From contig OU015658.1 of the NCBI GenBank assembly GCA_907165275.2, forward strand, positions 508,501 to 572,500: DNA of 64,000 nucleotides, given 5' to 3'. Source of the stretch: Zygaena filipendulae (Eukaryota; Arthropoda; Insecta; Lepidoptera; Zygaenidae). The notes under the pieces were generated by a model that saw only the letters and a list, made by a program, of their open reading frames with translations, searched no databases and was not told the origin of the DNA. Below, piece by piece: positions 33,785 to 44,866 of this stretch. Made by a program: the position numbers and the translations under genes. Positions within the stretch are counted from its first letter, which is position 1. Each line of letters starts with the position of its first letter.

Positions 33785-34233
33785 AAAGATAGTTTCAGGC
33801 GCACAGGTAAATTGTGGATTTCTATTATATAATATAATATCACTAGAGAGGATTTTTGCTCTTTTGCAAACCCCACAAACAATAAGCCATAAGCCGACCT
33901 CGGTGGAGCTTGTCATATGCCAACTGAAATCCTTTGTTTCCGGGTATTCTTACCTTCCTATATACCTAGCTAGTACAGAGCGTTGTAGCAGACTCGGCAA
34001 TATAGTGCGCCTCACCTGGCGTCGCTCGCGATCGATACGTCGCGACTGGTATATAGGGAAGTGCTCCGGGCTGGTCTGCACTGTGATTGTGTTTTATGTA
34101 ATTCAGTCGCATCCTGCCAGCTACGTTCTTGGCAAGTCACGTACGAACCGGTGTTTTATTGTTAAGTGGAACTTTTCTGATCAAGGGAAAGGTTTGAATG
34201 AGAGGTGCATCTAGTTTTAGTAACATATTATGT

Positions 34234-34342
34234 GACGACCCGATTGGCGCTGTAGGTCACCATGACTACCCGCTAATCAAGATTGTAGCTTACTGTGGGA
34301 TCAAGTGGATCTGTGTGTTGTGAAGTGGATTATTATTATTAT
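34234..34342 (+). mobile_element. tRNA-derived SINE with internal deletion
   Basis: GACGACCCGATTGGCGCTG (box A) and CCCGCTAATCAAGA are joined directly to TAGCTTACTGTGGGATCAAG, skipping box B and most of the body. It ends in a TTA-repeat tail. This is the only copy in plus orientation. Confidence 0.75.
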
Positions 34343-34382
34343 GTACGTATCATAACATGCTTTTAATATTGATACAGTATAA

Positions 34383-34523
34383 GGGCCTATGCACACCACG
34401 TTTTTTAAACGCGCCGTCGACGCAGACCCAGCCTGTAGACTTTTGTAGGATAAAAACGCGCCGTCGACGCGTCTCTAAAACGCGCGTCGACGGCGCGTTT
34501 AAAAACGTGGTGTGCACAGGCCC
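34383..34523. mobile_element. PIF/Harbinger-like MITE, TAA duplication
   Basis: Ends GGGCCTATGCACACCACG and CGTGGTGTGCACAGGCCC are near-perfect inverted repeats. TAA lies on both sides (34380-34382, 34524-34526), the 3-base TWA target usual for PIF/Harbinger. Inner GCGCCGTCGACGC repeats add palindromic structure. Confidence 0.85.
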
Positions 34524-34559
34524 TAATGTAACACAATAAAAATGTAGCCATTTATACAT

Positions 34560-34625
34560 AACTAGCTGTGGCCCCGCGGTTTCACCCGCGTTAGTTTTGG
34601 AATTCCCGCGAGAACAATTTTTTGA
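34560..34625 (-). mobile_element. Helitron-like element, hairpin-end fragment
   Basis: CTAGCTGTGGCCCCGCGG, TTTCACCCGCG and AATTCCCGCGAG on plus; truncated after about 65 bases. Confidence 0.65.
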
Positions 34626-34876
34626 TGAAATGAGTAAACAGTATGTAAGTAACATTTATGAAGGTGTTTTTATATACTGAACTGGGTTCGAAGTGCACAA
34701 AATGGCTGCCGTCCGCGTCCGGTGACTGTACCAGCGCGCGTGTCCGTACTTATGATTAGCATGAATTAAATCAGTTTTTAATTAAAAAGAAAATGGCATT
34801 ACACTATGTTTATGGAAAAATACAGCAAATCGGTAGCAAGGGTTCAGCGCAGATTTGATGTGGATCGTATATATTT

Positions 34877-35608
34877 AGGGTTCCGTCCCAAAGGGTAACT
34901 TCTACTACTAACTAAAGGGACAAAGGGGACCTTATTATTACTAAAACTCCGCTGTCCGGCGTCCGTCTGTCACGAGGCTATATGGACATAGATAAGCAAT
35001 AGTGTGTTAACCCACACTGGAGAAATTTAGAGTAAATTCAAGTTTTAAAATTATAGCGCAATTTTTTGTCAACATTTTTTATGTTCAATATTTAGTTACA
35101 TATTTATATATAAAAATGTTACAAGGTAAACACATATTTAAAAAACGTTCTCTAACTCTCAATAAATCGTTCTGAATCAATAACTTAATTTTGTGGGTTA
35201 ACATGTTATTGCTTATCTGCGTCCATATCTCATGAACCGTGAAAGTTAGACAGTTGAAATTTTCACAGATGATGTACATAACAACTACAACAACAACTGC
35301 TATAACAACAAATACAAAAAAAAAAATCAGAATAAAATAAACATTTAAGAGGGCTCCCATACAACAAACGTGATATTTTTGCTCGTTTTTGCTCGATATT
35401 GATAGCGGCAACAGGTAGCACACGCTTGTTACATTCACAGTAAAATGTTAAATGTGAATTTTAAAAATAAATAATTAAATTAAAATAAACAAATATTTAA
35501 GGGGGGCTCCCATACAACAGACTTGATTTTTTTGTCGTTTTTTTATGGCATGAATGGCAGAGAACCCTTAGTGCACGAGTCCGACTCGCACTTGGCCGGT
35601 TTTTTTGT
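34877..35608 (+). mobile_element. Lepidopteran dispersed element interrupted by a MITE
   Basis: AGGGTTCCGTCCCAAAGGG at the left, CTCATGAACCGTGAAAG in the middle and GAGTCCGACTCGCACTTGGC then CGGTTTTT at the right belong to a repeat I recall as widespread in Lepidoptera. The GGCTCCCATACAACA block occurs twice (35352 and 35505), an internal duplication. The MITE at 34984-35224 is inserted in it. Confidence 0.7.
34984..35224 (-). mobile_element. 235-bp MITE family, copy 3, nested
   Basis: GGACATAGATAAGCAATA and TATTGCTTATCTGCGTCC ends with ATAT on both sides. The host element reads GGCT-ATAT-CTCATGAACC across the site, so ATAT is a true 4-base target duplication. Confidence 0.88.
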
Positions 35609-35657
35609 TATTGTTTAAATATTACACATCTATATTTCATTGTTCCTTTATATAATA

Positions 35658-35856
35658 TTAGCTGTGCCCCGCGGTTTCACCCGCGGTAATTTCGGAGTTC
35701 CCGCGGGAATTCCGGGATAAAAAGTACCCTATGTCCTTCTCTGTACCCCTGTCAACGTGCATGCCAAATTTCATTCAAATCCGTTCAGCCGTTTTTGGGT
35801 GATTGAGTAACAAACATCAAAACATCCACACTTTCACATTTATTATATTAGTAGGA
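35658..35856 (-). mobile_element. Helitron-like element, near-consensus
   Basis: A perfect CCGCGGGTGAAACCGCGGGG hairpin (minus), CCCGCGGGAATTCCGGG, and a left end of TCCTACTAATATAATAAATG. The terminal tetranucleotide reads CTAA on minus instead of CTAG. Confidence 0.85.
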
Positions 35857-35912
35857 TTAAGTACATTCGCTTCGTCTTGTTTGTGCCCATATGGTTTGTT
35901 TTGTGCGTTTTT

Positions 35913-35945
35913 TAACCGACTTCCAAAAAGGAGGTTACGCATTCG
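35913..35945 (+). repeat. Fragment of AACCGACTTC...GGAGG repeat
   Basis: TTTAACCGACTTCCAAAAAG and GAGGTTACGCATTCGA. Plus-orientation copy of the repeat at 26352 and 53612. Confidence 0.5.
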
Positions 35946-36561
35946 ATTGTATGTATGTCATTTTTATTTTATCCTGAAGGATCATCAGCGGTAGTTTTCA
36001 TACGAATCAAAATAGATACCCACTACTTTTTATCAACAAAAAAAATTTTTTCTTGTAAAATACTGCACTTTTATCCCATATCAATACCAAAAACTACACA
36101 AAAATAATTTTCCCCGGATGATCTCATCTCCCATCTCGTGATATATCTCACACAACTAATCTGTTTACTTATACTCTTTCTCACTGCAGAAACTTGCATT
36201 ACACTTGTGCAAAACGAATAAAGTTCGTCATAATAATTTATGTTTTGTACGTATATTTTCCGCTACGTGCACGTTGACGCTTAGATGTGGCTCAAATAAG
36301 GATGATTAACGATTTACTTTAATAAACTCGCAACGCGGCCGGTGTAAAGCGGACGCGGTGGCTTCAAGCGCTCGCTTTGCGGGACATAAAAAAACGGCAA
36401 CAGCGTTGTTAGCGCTGCTTTCCACATATTTAGGTTAATCTGTTTAGTATTAGAGGGGTCTTTTTTGTAATAATTAAGTTGATATTCCTTCAAAAAAAGC
36501 TTGATTAATAATTTTATGATCATAAAGACCTCTCGCGTTGTGTTTTTTTGATTATTATCAA

Positions 36562-36776
36562 CTAGCTGTGCCCCGCGGTTTCACCCGCGGTAATTTCGGA
36601 GTTCCCGCGGGAATTCCGGGATAAAAAGTATTCTATGTCCTTTTCTGTACCCCTGACAACGTGCATGCCAAATTTCATCCAAATCCGTTCAGCCGTTTTT
36701 GCGTGATTGAGTAAGAAACATAAAAACATCCAAATATCCAAACATCCACACTTTCACATTTATAATATTAGTAGGA
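36562..36776 (-). mobile_element. Helitron-like element, full length, near-consensus
   Basis: It is bounded by A and T, running on minus from TCCTACTAATATTATAAATG to CCGCGGGGCACAGCTAG. A short tandem duplication CATCCAAATATCCAAA lies near its left end. It and 35658-35856 are about 700 bases apart in the same orientation and closely similar. Confidence 0.9.
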
Positions 36777-36879
36777 TATGAATACCTACCTACTTGCAGA
36801 CACGCTCCGTTAAATTAGCTTATTAGCTTTTTTAGCGTGCGTAGCGTCCAGTTTTAATAAATTGTAATTATATTTTTAC

Positions 36880-37003
36880 AGAGAATTGTGGCAAAAATTG
36901 GCAGATAAGATAACCATATTTTATTTTGATAGACACCCATGACAAAAAAAAGGCCTGTTAAAGTGCAATAAAGTTCGCTAAATAAATAAATAAATATTTT
37001 TTT
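36880..37003 (+). mobile_element. Possible retroelement tail
   Basis: GCCTGTTAAAGTGCAATAAAG followed by CTAAATAAATAAATAAAT resembles a LINE or SINE 3' end; the family was not identified. Confidence 0.4.
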
Positions 37004-37227
37004 AAAAATATAGTTTTTATTTCATTGGTTTCTAAACGAAACATTTTTAAAAGTTTCATGTTTTTTTTTCAGGGGTTTCTTTCAATTTTCTTCAAGTGAT
37101 TGACACTAGGAAATGACGTCACGACCGTCCGCCGTCACACGCCAGCGCGCAGCGGCGTGTAAAGGCTAATAATAATAAATAATTAACTCAACGGCTGCCT
37201 TGGAACAATCTCGAAGTCGTTCTTTGA

Positions 37228-37505
37228 CGAGCGGATTGGCGTCACGCCTCGCCCGCCGCTCCAAAAACGGTCTCGGGTTCGATTCCCGGTGATTCATAAC
37301 GCGCCACAAAAATTGTTTTCCCCTCGTAATCAAAGAAGTTTCACTCTAAAAGAATACATTTACAACGTTTCTTATGGCATACAGAATAATATTTTCTGAT
37401 ATTTTTTAATCTAAAACGTTTAAAATTGCGTTTTTGGGACGCGCGTTATAGGCAAGGAATATTGTTGGTCATAGTGAATAAGGGCTCTGTTATTAGTCAC
37501 TGAGA
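37228..37505 (+). mobile_element. tRNA-derived SINE, second family
   Basis: GGATTGGCGTCACGCC (box A) and CGGGTTCGATTCCCGG (box B) are spaced as in a tRNA, followed by a body shared with 1352-1530. The cloverleaf does not close, so this is not a working tRNA gene. Confidence 0.7.
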
Positions 37506-37889
37506 AAACAAGGCGTGGGCTGCCGGACTATAAATAATTAATTTCAAAAATCCTAGATGAGTTATTAATTAAAATATCCTTCTTCGTTCATCCAACAGTG
37601 ATCGTCTTACAAATTCTATAAGCTAGGTACACTCCTAACCCCCTAGGCCTCTTTAAATGCTAGGTAAACAATGCTGACCCTAAAAGGTCTGTTACAATTC
37701 ACAAACACAAGTTCACTCGACCGCCCATTGTGTGGTGATCGGTGACCTTTTGCACGAACAACACAAATAACGACATCGAATTATAATTTACAATCACCTG
37801 ATAATTGGTGTTCGATACGGCACGAATCGAAGTGGGAATGGAAAAAAATATATTTATTACTACGCGCTAAGGTAAAAAAAAACCGCTAA

Positions 37890-38046
37890 CGGTTCCCCGC
37901 AGTTTCACCCGCGTTAATTTCGGAGTTCCCGCGTGAATTCCGGTCTAAAAGTCAGCGTCAAGGATGCAGAAAAGGGTTTTTAGCATACATGCAAAATTTC
38001 ATAATGATCGATTGAGTAGTTAAGGCGTGAAAGCATAACAAACAGC
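37890..38046 (-). mobile_element. Helitron-like element, left end missing
   Basis: The GGTTCCCCGCAGTTTCACCC hairpin end and GAGTAGTTAAGGCGTGAAAG are present; it stops before the ATATTATAAA start. Confidence 0.65.
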
Positions 38047-38239
38047 GCAGCGTTGCAAACTCTGGCCGTGAATCCACCAACGAGTTACCCGTTCGAAAAG
38101 TTGGCGTACAACTACAGCTATAGCTATCAAAGGCGGAAGTGGATACGTCACCGGATATTATCATTTGCGATAAGAAAGCTCGACGACTCGACGAACAAAG
38201 GAGAGGAGATGAAGGAGTATTGGCAACGCAGACATTAAA

Positions 38240-38494
38240 AAATAATTAATAATCCACTTCACAACACTTGATCCCACTGTAAGCTATTATTAACTTGTGT
38301 CGTGGAAACCAAGCAACACGTGGTATATACTACATAGAATTACATATATATTATACTATAGATATATAAACACACTCAGACTGGAAAATGGAACCCTGTG
38401 TTCATCACACAAAGTGCACCCCCACCGGGAATCGAACACGGAACTCCTTGATTAGCGAGTAGGCATGGTGAGCTACTGCGCCAATCGGGTCGTC
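38240..38494 (-). mobile_element. tRNA-derived SINE, full length
   Basis: On minus it starts GACGACCCGATTGGCGCAGT, has GTTCGATTCCCGGTGGGG, and ends near a TTA-rich tail. Same family as 16198. Confidence 0.85.
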
Positions 38495-38602
38495 TAAAAG
38501 GTTCATTAATATCTACAAACATTGAGCGTGCCAGACCAGACACGTGCCGTCGCAGACAAAATAATATTCTCCTATACAGTGCGTATTAAAGTATTCACAT
38601 CT

Positions 38603-38837
38603 GGACGCAGATAAGCAATAACATGTTAACCCACAAAATTAAGTTATTGGTTCAGAACGCTTTATTGAGAACTAGGGAACGTTTTTTAATTATGTGTTTA
38701 CCTTTTACATTGCTTAAATATATAACTAAATATTGAACATAAAAAATGTTGACACAAAATGGCGCTACTACTTTTAAAACACGATTTATTCAAAATTTCT
38801 CCAGTGTGGGTTAACACACTATTGCTTATCTATGTCC
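38603..38837 (+). mobile_element. 235-bp MITE family, copy 4
   Basis: GGACGCAGATAAGCAATAAC and TATTGCTTATCTATGTCC ends, flanked by ATCT on both sides, a 4-base target duplication. Confidence 0.87.
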
Positions 38838-39119
38838 ATCTATCGTAACACGGCTGCGCAGACGCGGACAGACACGGGCTAGTGTTCGCGGAAAGAATAT
38901 TTTGTCTCGCGGTTCATTTCTGTACGTGTCTGTGGCTACATATCGAGCAGGGTGAATAGAGCATGCATCGGAACCATGCACACGTCTTTTGTAAATAAAG
39001 TTGGTGTATGTTGGTTTTTTCCCACATTTTTTTCTTGGCACGCTCAATGTCTGTCTGTATAAATGGACCCTAATTCATACTCTATTGTTACCTCCTACAG
39101 TCCGTAATCTAAAATTGTA

Positions 39120-39200
39120 TAGTTGCAAATATTTATTTATTATTTATTTATTCATTTATTACACAAAGAAACGGTGAATACAAAATCACGAGACTATCTA
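39120..39200 (-). mobile_element. Retroelement poly(A)-like tail
   Basis: Runs of TTTATT/ATTTATTTATT on plus read as AAATAAATAAT on minus after GTATTCACCGTTTCTTTG, suggesting a short minus-strand retroelement end. Confidence 0.45.
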
Positions 39201-39214
39201 TCAGTGACCAAACT

Positions 39215-39752
39215 GTGTGATGGTTCCTGGCCGGACCACGGTACGGAACAAAATTTTTACGCTGGCACAAATTCATTATTTTAATTGTGCCTATTTGTGC
39301 CACTAATGCCAGGAATTTGTGCCTTCTGGTTTTGGAGTTATGAGAGTACGATTGTGGTCGGGCTAGGAATCCTGGTTCCTGGCCCGACCACGGTACAGAT
39401 GTTACGGAACCGAGTTTTTTCTTTTGCACAAATTCACTATTTTAATTGTGCCAATTAGTGCCACCAATCCCAGGAATGTGTGCCTTACCCCTTGGCCACA
39501 GTCTCGGCGGCGGCGGTAGCGGCGGCGGCAGCGGCAAAAACAAATGGTAGACAACATACGAAGTTGGCCACAGCTATCAGTAACTACCCAACTAGAGCAC
39601 GACTGCGGGGGCGGGGAGGCGGGGGGCAGTAGGTGCATGCACATATTTTGTACGTCAGGGTTGCTTATTCTTTTTTTGAATTAAGTTACCTATTATTAAA
39701 TAAAAACTTAACTCTTACATAGTATTTATACTATGTATAAATTTAAACCTTA
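39215..39752 (+). repeat. Giant inverted repeat, left arm
   Basis: This 538-base arm is reverse-complementary to 40635-41177 with only a handful of differences, mostly in the G/C run near 39605-39625. It contains two diverged direct copies of a 62-base unit (GCACAAATTCATTATTTTAA near 39268 and its relative near 39427). It also contains the GCC-rich foldback motif shared with 26815-26995. Confidence 0.93.
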
Positions 39753-39796
39753 ATAAAACTGTATCTATAAGTACCATAAGTTATGTTTAAAAGTAA

Positions 39797-39962
39797 CAAG
39801 CTGTTCCTCGCGGTTTCACTCGCGTGATTTTAAGAACTCCCCGGGTGGTACTATGCACATATTGAGATAAAAACTATCCTATCTCGCAAGTTTGACCAAA
39901 TTACATACAGTGTAAAAAAAAAAACATTTAAGATCGATTTAGTAGTAGTATAATATAGGGGA
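39797..39962 (-). mobile_element. Helitron-like element in the inverted-repeat spacer
   Basis: CTGTTCCTCGCGGTTTCACTCGC marks the hairpin end; the rest is diverged, ending TATAATATAGGGGAT. A second, truncated copy (CTGTGCCCTGCGGTTTCACC) follows directly at 39963-39996. Confidence 0.65.
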
Positions 39963-39989
39963 TTAGCTGTGCCCTGCGGTTTCACCCGC

Positions 39990-40634
39990 GGTAATTACCG
40001 CATCGAGAACATCCAGAAAAGATTCTTTCGATATTTGAGTTATCGCATCAAGGATCGCTGCGATTCTTATCACTATAATGACTTATGTCGCAAACACCAC
40101 TTGCTCCCGTTGGCTAAGAGAAGGGAAATAGCCGACTTGATGTTCCTCTTAAAGATAGCTCAAAGCACTATCGACTGCCCTGACCTGCTATCGCTACTGC
40201 CAATTAACGCCCCGCCTAAATTCTTAAGGAATAGTAATATATTGAAGCCTCCCATTTCGTCATCTAATTATAGGCAAAATACATACATTCTGCGTGCGAG
40301 TGGTAACTTTAACAGATTATCAGCTAGATTCAATCAGTTGGATCTGTTCGATACCAGCGTAGTGGCGGCGAGGAGGATGCTTGGCGACGATTTCTTCCGC
40401 TCTTAAAATTTATTCATTATTTTTATGTTTCATTTTCATTTTTGGGTATAGTAACTTTATAAACTGTGTGAAGGCGATATAATGCCGTGTGAACGTTATG
40501 TCGAAGCTACTTGATAGTGTACTTAATTTGTGTCTACATGTGAAGACCTATCATTAGCATTTTTGTTATGTTTACATTTTATATATACAAATTATATTTG
40601 TGCTGCTGGTCTTCCATATAAATAAATAAATAAA
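39990..40634 (+). mobile_element. 5'-truncated LINE in the inverted-repeat spacer
   Basis: The frame ending at 40406 encodes a non-LTR reverse transcriptase C-terminus: IENIQKRFFRYLSYRI, RREIADLMFLLKI and LRASGNFNRLSARFNQLDLF. Catalytic regions are missing. About 210 bases of 3' UTR end in TAAATAAATAAATAA at 40617-40634. The truncation joins a Helitron-like hairpin end. The family differs from the LINE at 6655. Confidence 0.82.
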
Positions 40635-41177
40635 TAAGGTTTAAATTTATACATAGTATAAATACTATGTAAGAGTTAAGTTTTTATTTAATAATAGGTA
40701 ACTTAATTCAAAAAAAGAATAAGCAACCCTGACGTACAAAATATGTGCATGCACCTACTGCCCCCCCACCCCCCCCCCCCTCCCGCAGTCGTGCTCTAGT
40801 TGGGTAGTTACTGATAGCTGTGGCCAACTTCGTATGTTGTCTACCATTTGTTTTAGCCGCTGCCGCCGCCGCTACCGCCGCCGCCGAGACTGTGGCCAAG
40901 GGGTAAGGCACACATTCCTGGGATTGGTGGCACTAATTGGCACAATTAAAATAGTGAATTTGTGCAAAAGAAAAAACTCGGTTCCGTAACATCTGTACCG
41001 TGGTCGGGCCAGGAACCAGGATTCCCAGCCCGACCACAATCGTACTCTCATAACTCCAAAACCAGAAGGCACAAATTCCTGGCATTAGTGGCACAAATAG
41101 GCACAATTAAAATAATGAATTTGTGCCAGCGTAAAAATTTTGTTCCGTACCGTGGTCCGGCCAGGAACCATCACACA
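40635..41177 (-). repeat. Giant inverted repeat, right arm
   Basis: Reverse complement of 39215-39752. By eye the arms differ at one base near 41031, one near 40855, and in the length of the C run at 40762-40785. The right arm begins immediately after the AAAT-repeat tail of the LINE in the spacer. Confidence 0.93.
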
Positions 41178-41303
41178 CCAAACTAGGCTGAGCCTGTATC
41201 TTGGCCATCTGCGAGTGCGGTTAACAATTACGGTATACCTAATAACTTCACAGAGATTTGAGAAATGTATACAACATGGACTTAAAAATTTATATAATCT
41301 ATA

Positions 41304-41382
41304 TGTGTAAGTGTGTGTGTGTGTGTGTGTGCGTGTATGTGTGTGCTTGTGTGCGTGTATATGTGTGTGTGTGTGTGTGTAA
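41304..41382. repeat. Interrupted GT microsatellite
   Basis: About 75 bases of GT with GC and AT interruptions. Confidence 0.9.
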
Positions 41383-41403
41383 AATATAGAAAAAATGTTA
41401 TAT

Positions 41404-41538
41404 TTTGTTTGTGTATGATTGACCGATTTTAAAAGTTCATCCACTCATAGGTAGCTACGGTGCTTCTGAGTGACAAAGAGCACTTTTTGCCGGAATTCCC
41501 GCGGGATCGCGGGCGAGACGGCAGAGCACAGCTGCTAG
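41404..41538 (+). mobile_element. Helitron-like element, right half
   Basis: GACCGATTTTAAAAGTTCATCC, GGAATTCCCGCGGGATCGCG, then ACAGCTGCTAG. The hairpin arms have decayed. Confidence 0.6.
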
Positions 41539-41539
41539 T

Positions 41540-42380
41540 CTACTAAAAATATTCTATACTCAAGTTTGACGAGGTAAGTCAGGTACAATGACGTAGGTAA
41601 GGTAGCAAAAGCTCAACTTCGAGTCAAAGTTTTAATGCATTGTTAATCCACCTGGGTCTAGCTAGTCTATGGAGGTAGTTCTGTAATGGATTATCCGGCC
41701 GTCTAGTTTTATCGGCGCGAGAATGGCCGGATGAATGGCGCTTTAAAATACCAGTTTTTATGGATGCAAGAAGGAAAGTAGGCAGCATTCGTTGAATGGA
41801 CGCCAGTAATGGATTGAGTGTTAGATGGATACAAAGTATGGTCATAATAGACCAGTTAATAGCACTTTCTATTCGATACGTGTTACTATGGGAAGTTTTA
41901 GAAACTGATGCTTCGGTAAATTAAAAACAATTATCATACAATTCGTATAGTAAACAAATAACAATCAATACACGTTTTTTGACTGAGGACTAGTCTTTAT
42001 TTGGGCTAGATTGTTTATTTATTTACAACGTAGAATTAGATCTCACCAATTTTCTTTAAGTTTTCGAATTATTTTGTCTCAGAATCCGGATTTTTTCTTG
42101 ATTTTTGAACATTTTCAGTGTGTATTGACTAAATAGGGCAGATGGTTTCATGTCAAAATTTCTTAACGTTTGATTATTATTATGAACTATATAAAAATGC
42201 AGAACTTATAGGAGAGATATGAAAGGATTGGCTTTAGATGCCAGTCAAAGGTGCAAATTTTGTAACGGTTGGTTGGAAGCTTTCGAAAAATGGTTCCGAA
42301 TGCTTTAGGTACAAATTCAAAACGAATGCCTCTGTGGAGACTGTGCATGTGCAAGTCTTCCAACGACCCGGCAACTACGT
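41540..42380. other. No supported gene
   Basis: AT-rich sequence with only short frames; nothing recognised. Confidence 0.45.
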
Positions 42381-42383
42381 ACA

Positions 42384-42523
42384 GCCCCCTTAGACAAGTT
42401 GACAAAAGTAAAGAACGAATCGTCATGTCAGACTCCAGTTATGCGCGACCATCTGACATGACGATTTTGTTCTTTGTTTTTTATACGTTAACGATCGTCG
42501 ACTGTCAACATGGCTAAGGGGGC
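42384..42523. mobile_element. 140-bp MITE-like palindrome
   Basis: GCCCCCTTAGACAAGTTGAC at the left pairs with GTCAACATGGCTAAGGGGGC at the right. TCGTCATGTCAGA/TCTGACATGACGA extends the stem near the centre. No clear target duplication. Confidence 0.75.
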
Positions 42524-42853
42524 CGAGGTTGTCGACTCGCCTCCCAATCTATTTGCACACAACGCTGACGTATGTGGCGCATTACGAAAACAGGAAACGC
42601 TATATTATGGTTATTCGCAAAGTGGTGGCCGACTCTAGAGAGAGAGAGTGGCCGTAACGAGAGTTTTGCAAACTGATAAGCACACACGACACTACAGGGG
42701 ACCGATGGCGGCCATATTTACTAAAACAATATTTTTATACACATCTTTTTTATACACAACTAATTTCGGAGTTTACTCTTAAAAAGTCTTAGTTTTATTT
42801 TTATTTCAACTTATTGCAAATCTAGCTCTTACTCATACAGCTCATTAAAGTCA

Positions 42854-43058
42854 CCCTACTAATATTAAACGCGAAAGTTCGTAAGTATGGCTGGATGGAT
42901 GTTTGTTACTCTTTCACGCAAAAACTACTGGATGGATTTAAATGAAACTTTACAATAATATAGCTTATACATCAGATTAACACATAGGGTACTTTTTATC
43001 CCGGAATTCCCGCGGGAGCTCTGAAATTAACGCGGGTGAAACCGCGTGGCACAACTAG
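42854..43058 (+). mobile_element. Helitron-like element, full length
   Basis: Left end CCCTACTAATATTAAACGCG, body TTCACGCAAAAACTACTGG, hairpin CGCGGGTGAAACCGCG, end CAACTAG. Confidence 0.83.
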
Positions 43059-43621
43059 TAATTTATAATATACAGAAACTAAAATTTTATTCTTGGCGAG
43101 TAACTACGTAGGAATCACCAGCTAAGCTATGCACCTACATTGATAACGACCCTGAATAACAAAATGCTACGTCACACGACTATCTTGGATAAATCATATC
43201 TTATTTTCTGATATAAAAACTAACAATAGATATAATTTACATGCGCTTTAGTCTGCGGTTTCACTCAAATGATTTTGCATTCCTTTTGGAAATTATTTCA
43301 ACATAAAATATATATAAGATTAATTAGATTATTATTAAAACAAACAGACAAATATAAATCGACTTATCTTCCATCCTTCGAACCTTCAAAACCTTCAAAA
43401 AAGGAGAAGATTTCCATCTTTTTTCTATTCATTTTCAAGTAGCTGAAGTTTTCACTCCAAACATAGTTACATACCATTATTATTATTATTGTCTTTATTT
43501 CGAATTTTATCAAAAACCGTTCAGTTGTTTTTGCGTGCATGAATAACAAACCTGCAGCTATGAATGGTTAAGTTTTTAGCTTATTGCAATATTGGCTATG
43601 GCATTTTTTTTTTTAATATTA

Positions 43622-43802
43622 TTTGTTACGCTAAATCACATCTCAACTACCATAGTGAAATTTTGTAAACAAATCATTTTGAAATTTTGAATACACGTTG
43701 TTAGGGGCACATAAAAGGATGCAGGGTATGTACTTTTTTGTTTCAGAATTCCCGCGGGAACTCCGAAACTAACGCGAGTAAATCTACGGGGAACAGTTAT
43801 AC
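43622..43802 (+). mobile_element. Helitron-like element, diverged
   Basis: CACGTTGTTAGGGGCACATA, GAATTCCCGCGGGAACTCC and CGCGAGTAAATCTACGGGG; terminal CTAG has become TTAT. Confidence 0.6.
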
Positions 43803-44216
43803 TTATAGGTAGTTTATTTGTAGGATATAATGGCCGGAATACAGACAGACATGACGAGTATACATTTTTGTTACTATCCATCATTTACGTGATCGATTGA
43901 TAATAAGTTATTCATAATAATGTGATTCACAGGTTATTTTTAAAATGTTATGGCTCATGAGTAGGTTTTTCATATCACGAAAACAAAGCCGATTACAATT
44001 TCGGATTTACCTACAATCTTTTTAAATTGGAAACTGATGATTGATTTTCTTTTTCCATTTATTTAATTACAAAAAAAAAAATTGTGTGACAATTTTGTAT
44101 TCATTGCATTTCGATACTAAATACATGGTGTGTTTTATTGTAACTTTAACATTTAACCCTCCAGAATCATTTAAAAATGTTTTTTTTTTTATTTCTTCTA
44201 TATTATTGTAATATTA

Positions 44217-44290
44217 TAATAGCTGTTCCCGCGGTTTCACTCGCTTTAATTTCCCAGCCGTTTCCCGCGTTATCTGCGGTATCGAGATCA
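44217..44290 (-). mobile_element. Helitron-like element, hairpin-end fragment
   Basis: ATAGCTGTTCCCGCGGTTTC and ACTCGCTTTAATTTCCCAGC on plus; truncated. Confidence 0.6.
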
Positions 44291-44498
44291 GCTTTGGAGA
44301 AATTATGTCAAGTGCTTCATGTTGTAATGTGTAAGGTATTGAAATGGTGACAGAAATCAACGAGATAACGATTTGTGCAAACGGCTCGTGAAAATCATAA
44401 GTACCTACTGATAACAATGCCTGACGCTATGATAAGTCAGATAGTGATAAAAGAGATACCTACCGGGAAGAAAGTACAATAATTATAATATTAAAAAA

Positions 44499-44690
44499 AC
44501 TAGCTGTAACTCGCGATTCAACCGCGGTAATTTCGGAGTTTCCGCGGGAATTCCAGAACAAACATACTTATAAGCCTTCCTCTTGAACCACTCGATCTAT
44601 TGGTGAAAACTGCATAAATATCCGTTCAGTAGTTTTTAAGTTTATCACGGACAGACAGACACGAGGGACTTTGTTTTGTAATAAGTAGGT
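44499..44690 (-). mobile_element. Helitron-like element
   Basis: CTAGCTGTAACTCGCGATTC, CCGCGGTAATTTCGGAG and CAGTAGTTTTTAAGTTTATC on plus. Immediately followed by a copy in opposite orientation. Confidence 0.7.
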
Positions 44691-44696
44691 AATATC

Positions 44697-44866
44697 TTAA
44701 TATATATAAATCACGTGTCACGTTGTTTGTCCGCGATGGACTCCGAAACTACTGAACGGATTTTGATAAAATTTTGTAATCATTTATAATATGGTCCAAC
44801 TTAAAAGATAGGATAGTTTTATCCCGGAATTCCCGCGGGAACTCCGAAATTACCGCGGACAGCTAG
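44697..44866 (+). mobile_element. Helitron-like element, different left-end subfamily
   Basis: ATATATAAATCACGTGTCACG and CGATGGACTCCGAAACTACTG at the left, GAATTCCCGCGGGAACTCCG then ACAGCTAG at the right. The GTGAAA part of the hairpin is deleted. Confidence 0.75.
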
